From assembly GCA_008364785.1 (NCBI GenBank), contig VTTJ01000002.1, positions 580,112 through 644,111 of the forward strand: a stretch of DNA of 64,000 bases, written 5' to 3'. The notes below the pieces were generated by a model. It worked only from the letters and a program-made list of their open reading frames with translations. It was not told where the DNA came from and ran no database searches. Made by a program: the position numbers and the translations under genes. This stretch comes from Bacillus sp. BGMRC 2118 (GTDB lineage Bacteria > Bacillota > Bacilli > Bacillales > SA4). Positions 61,657 to 64,000 of this stretch are shown here, piece after piece; the first letter of the stretch is position 1, and the number at the start of each line of letters is the position of its first letter.

Positions 61657-61943
61657 TAAAAAAAGAGGTTGGGGATTTTTACTATAAGGCAAGTTCAGTT
61701 TAACAAGAGAAAAAAGTAGTGGAACCTAATATTGGTAGATGTGTAAGTATTAGTATGTTATATTTATAGAAACACAAGAAAGATAGGTGAAGAAATCCGG
61801 CATAAAAGTGGCTTGCATTTCACGAGCTTTTTTATGACTGGAAATGGGTAAAGAATCAATTTTAAGCATTCTAAATTAGGCATTTTTGTATGCTTATTTA
61901 GTTTGCTAATTGATTTTTTACTCTTCGGACTTATTCACTTTTT

Positions 61944-61975
61944 AAAACCGCAGAGTATTCTCTGTGGTTTTTTTG
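61944..61975 (+). terminator. Rho-independent terminator
   Basis: AAACCGCAGAG pairs with CTCTGTGGTTT (one G-T pair) around a short loop, followed by a run of T. Confidence 0.8.
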
Positions 61976-62009
61976 TGTTTAAAGTAGACTAAATTGGAGG
62001 TAAATATTT

Positions 62010-62852
62010 TTGAAACGTTATTTCGTTAATGTTGGTGAGTTAGAAGTACATATTACAGAGTGGGGGAATGAAAAGAATCCAGTAATTTTTTGCCTTCATG
62101 GATTAGGCAGCACAAGTCTTAGTTTTATAGAAATCGGTGAACTACTAAAGGATGAGTTCAGAATTATTTCAGTTGATGCCCCTGGCCATGGGAAAACTCC
62201 ACCATTTGAATCAACAGAAGAGTATGAAATGCCAGCTATGGCAAAATGGATAAATAGCATTATAAATATATTAAAGATAAACAAGATATATTTTTTATCT
62301 CACTCTTGGGGAAGTTGTGTTTCATTATATTACATACATAGCTTTCCTGAGAGAGTGGATGGTGCGATTTTGATTGATGGTGGGTATCATACTAAGAGAT
62401 TAAAGGGGATATCTGTTGAAGAAGAAGTTTCCTATTATTTAATTGATTTTGAGGACTATATGGAGTCATGGGACCGATTCTTAAATGAAGCTGTATATGG
62501 TGATGTAAAAAGAAGATCTTCACTTTTAGATTTAGCTGGTAAGGACTTAGTTTTAGCCAAAGAAAACAAGTTCTATTGGCATGCAAGAGGGATAACAGGA
62601 GCAAATATCGTAAAAGCAATGCACAAGAATGAGACATTAGATATATATGAAGAACTCCATCTTTCTAATTTAGTGTTACTTAGAGCAACAATCCCTGAAG
62701 AACAAAACAACTATAGAGATTTAACTTCAAGATTATTTGAACAGAAGACTGGTGGAACAGTAAAGATAATCCCTAATGCTACTCATATGCTACATTGGGA
62801 CAAACCTGAATTAGTTGCCAATGAAATCAGAAGAAATTGGTCTCTTTCGTAA
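62010..62852 (+). CDS. Alpha/beta-fold hydrolase
   Basis: The 280-residue protein starts at TTG 62010 with TGGAGGT upstream. It has VIFCLHGLGSTSLSF (oxyanion HG) near 28, the nucleophile elbow SHSWGS near 98 (Ser in SxSxGS), and the catalytic His in NATHMLHWDKP near 262. The substrate is unknown; general esterase or haloalkane-type activities are possible. It ends before a terminator. Confidence 0.85.
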   Translation: MKRYFVNVGELEVHITEWGNEKNPVIFCLHGLGSTSLSFIEIGELLKDEFRIISVDAPGHGKTPPFESTEEYEMPAMAKWINSIINILKINKIYFLSHSWGSCVSLYYIHSFPERVDGAILIDGGYHTKRLKGISVEEEVSYYLIDFEDYMESWDRFLNEAVYGDVKRRSSLLDLAGKDLVLAKENKFYWHARGITGANIVKAMHKNETLDIYEELHLSNLVLLRATIPEEQNNYRDLTSRLFEQKTGGTVKIIPNATHMLHWDKPELVANEIRRNWSLS

Positions 62853-63572
62853 TGAATAATTGAACAATTAGTTCTAATAATATACTTGCAGATTAATTAA
62901 CGTACATTGATCCCATGGAGGGGGAAAGTTATTCAGCTAAAGGGGTGAGAATAGTTTAATTAGAAGGAATTCCAAAGCGCCTACTTGAATATAAAAGTAG
63001 ATGCTTTTTTTGTAATAATTTTTAAATTGGGGAACGAGATGAGCAAAACTGAATCACGAGGAGATAAGCTAGAACAAAAAGTAGAAAACATGTGGAGACC
63101 TCACTATACTTTGCTAGCCTTGGGAATAAGGATTAATTCGGGGCGGCATGATTTATATAAGCGCATTTAATATAAATGATTCTATTTATAAGAGTATTAA
63201 ACAAAAACATAAGGAAGTACCAGAGAATACTTTTTTAATAACAAGACTAATAGTCATATGCATTTTTTTACTAAGGATGAATAAGAGGAACAGTTTATAG
63301 ATTATACCGTCTCAAAGTTATTCCTTAGAAATTAGTCATGGAGATCCTCACTATCATGATACTTTAGAGTTACTTGTGAAGAAAAGCAAAGAATTCCTTT
63401 TGGAGAAAACATGAACAAGCTATCAAAGTATATAAAAATATGTTCTTGAATTTATTCTCAATGGGTAAAGGTTTTATCTATGGTTTTATGCTTATAGGAA
63501 TGTACGGAAGTAATTCTACTACGATTGATTTTGAACCTATAAAAATAAGGTTAAAGGGGAGGGGATTTATTA
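62853..63572. other. 720-base region with decayed coding pieces
   Basis: A 43-codon frame from ATG 63040 (GGGGAACGAG upstream) reads MSKTESRGDKLEQKVENMWR and onward, to TAA 63168. Further on, frames without starts read NDSIYKSIKQKHKEVPENTF (from about 63175) and SYSLEISHGDPHYHDTLELL (from about 63320). These look like pieces of one or more genes broken by stops and frameshifts. The gene identities are not recognised. Confidence 0.35.
62974..63012 (+). terminator. Terminator after the alpha/beta hydrolase
   Basis: AAAGCGCCTACTT pairs with AAGTAGATGCTTT with a two-base mismatch, followed by seven T. Confidence 0.7.
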
Positions 63573-63743
63573 ATGTTTTATGATTTTTTATTAACTTTCA
63601 TTTTTACTTTTAGTGTTATGGTGTTCCTTATTTTTATTATAAACACATACCTAGCTCAAGGAAAAGTAAGGAGAAAAAAAGGTCTTGTCATTATATCAAT
63701 TCAATGTTTGATAATCTCGTTTCTTCTTACTTGGATAATATAG
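63573..63743 (+). CDS. 56-residue two-helix membrane miniprotein
   Basis: ATG 63573 follows GGGGAGGGG by eight bases. The protein reads MFYDFLLTFIFTFSVMVFLI and has two hydrophobic segments separated by YLAQGKVRRKKGL, so the loop is probably cytoplasmic. Function unknown. Confidence 0.6.
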   Translation: MFYDFLLTFIFTFSVMVFLIFIINTYLAQGKVRRKKGLVIISIQCLIISFLLTWII

Positions 63744-63872
63744 TGTGATATTAAGCTAAAGGGAAAGGATAGTTTGGTATGAATGCGAACCTTTTTGCTA
63801 GTTTTGTTTTTCGTGTGTAGTCAATTTTGATTTAGGGTGGGTTTGGATTCTAACGAGGGGAGTGTATGTTTA

Positions 63873-64000
63873 ATGAAAAAATTATTATTGATCATACCTT
63901 TATTGGTAGTGATTGTATTGCTCTATTCACTGAGTGGTTATAGGTTTACTGCACTAAGTGCTGCTAAAAATAATTCCTTTCTTTCTAAAGATGCTGAGTT
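63873..64000 (+). CDS. N-terminus of a secreted or membrane protein, cut by the window end
   Basis: ATG 63873 opens MKKLLLIIPLLVVIVLLYSL, a signal-peptide or anchor-like start, and runs off the right edge without a stop. GAGGGGAG lies about ten bases upstream. The product cannot be identified from 42 residues. Confidence 0.5.
   Translation, partial: MKKLLLIIPLLVVIVLLYSLSGYRFTALSAAKNNSFLSKDAE

Noticed and set aside
1..64000. CRISPR arrays, tRNA or rRNA genes, prophage modules
   Set aside because: No regularly spaced repeats, cloverleaf sequences, rRNA blocks, integrases or phage structural genes were seen on either strand.

Overview
The window reads as a chromosome segment of a low-GC, spore-former-type member of the Bacillaceae. 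The evidence is AT-rich DNA, strong purine-rich ribosome binding sites, frequent TTG starts, and a left end that matches the Bacillus yqjC-yqjD-yqjE / dinB (yqjH) / rnz neighbourhood. A T-box leader, Spo0F-type sensor kinase motifs and a C30 carotenoid cluster of the Bacillus/Staphylococcus type fit the same picture. No tRNA, rRNA, CRISPR array or complete insertion sequence was seen.

Layout. 0-3.3 kb: methylmalonyl-CoA epimerase, acyl-CoA carboxylase beta subunit and an M20 peptidase in one operon. 3.3-7.5 kb: an HMA-like miniprotein, a VanZ-like protein, DUF779 plus aldehyde dehydrogenase, a nucleotidyltransferase-like protein and a solo CheW. 7.6-12 kb: DNA polymerase IV, RNase Z, a histidine phosphatase, a YciI protein and three unknown membrane proteins. 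12-16.2 kb: asparagine synthetase, then on the other strand an asparaginyl-tRNA synthetase under an Asn-specific T-box. 16.3-18 kb: an ECF sigma factor with a membrane partner. 18-28.4 kb: an ordinary accessory stretch (PNPOx-like protein, GNAT, SMI1/KNR4, an orphan MASE3-PAS-PAS histidine kinase, an erythromycin-esterase-like lipoprotein, a DinB-fold protein, an ABC transporter and small membrane proteins). 28.5 kb: a 143-bp MITE-like repeat with an 8-bp target duplication.

28.8-32.4 kb holds a MerR regulator translationally coupled to a 1043-residue protein that joins an acyl-CoA synthetase to an acyl-CoA dehydrogenase. The promoter carries a perfect 16-bp palindrome inside a 19-bp spacer. 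32.8-45.2 kb is a carotenoid locus: two CrtI/CrtN-family oxidoreductases plus crtM (overlapping genes), a type 2 isopentenyl diphosphate isomerase, an HSL-type esterase, and then crtP - aldehyde dehydrogenase - crtN - crtQ. These four last genes match the staphyloxanthin pathway in order of chemistry: desaturation, terminal oxidation, aldehyde to acid, glucosylation. With four CrtI-family paralogues the end product is probably more oxidised than staphyloxanthin; no acyltransferase (crtO) lies in the window.

45.2-64 kb is again accessory: an NAD(P)-binding protein, an MFS transporter behind a palindromic promoter, several GNATs, a decayed MarR gene, an ArsR-type regulator with a three-gene ABC exporter and two promoter palindromes, a MocR regulator divergent from a GNAT, a second DinB-fold protein, a NUDIX hydrolase, an APH-like kinase, several tiny membrane proteins, an alpha/beta hydrolase and decayed coding remnants. 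The most notable items are the ligase-dehydrogenase fusion with its operator, the four-paralogue carotenoid locus, and the orphan repeats and palindromes in promoters.
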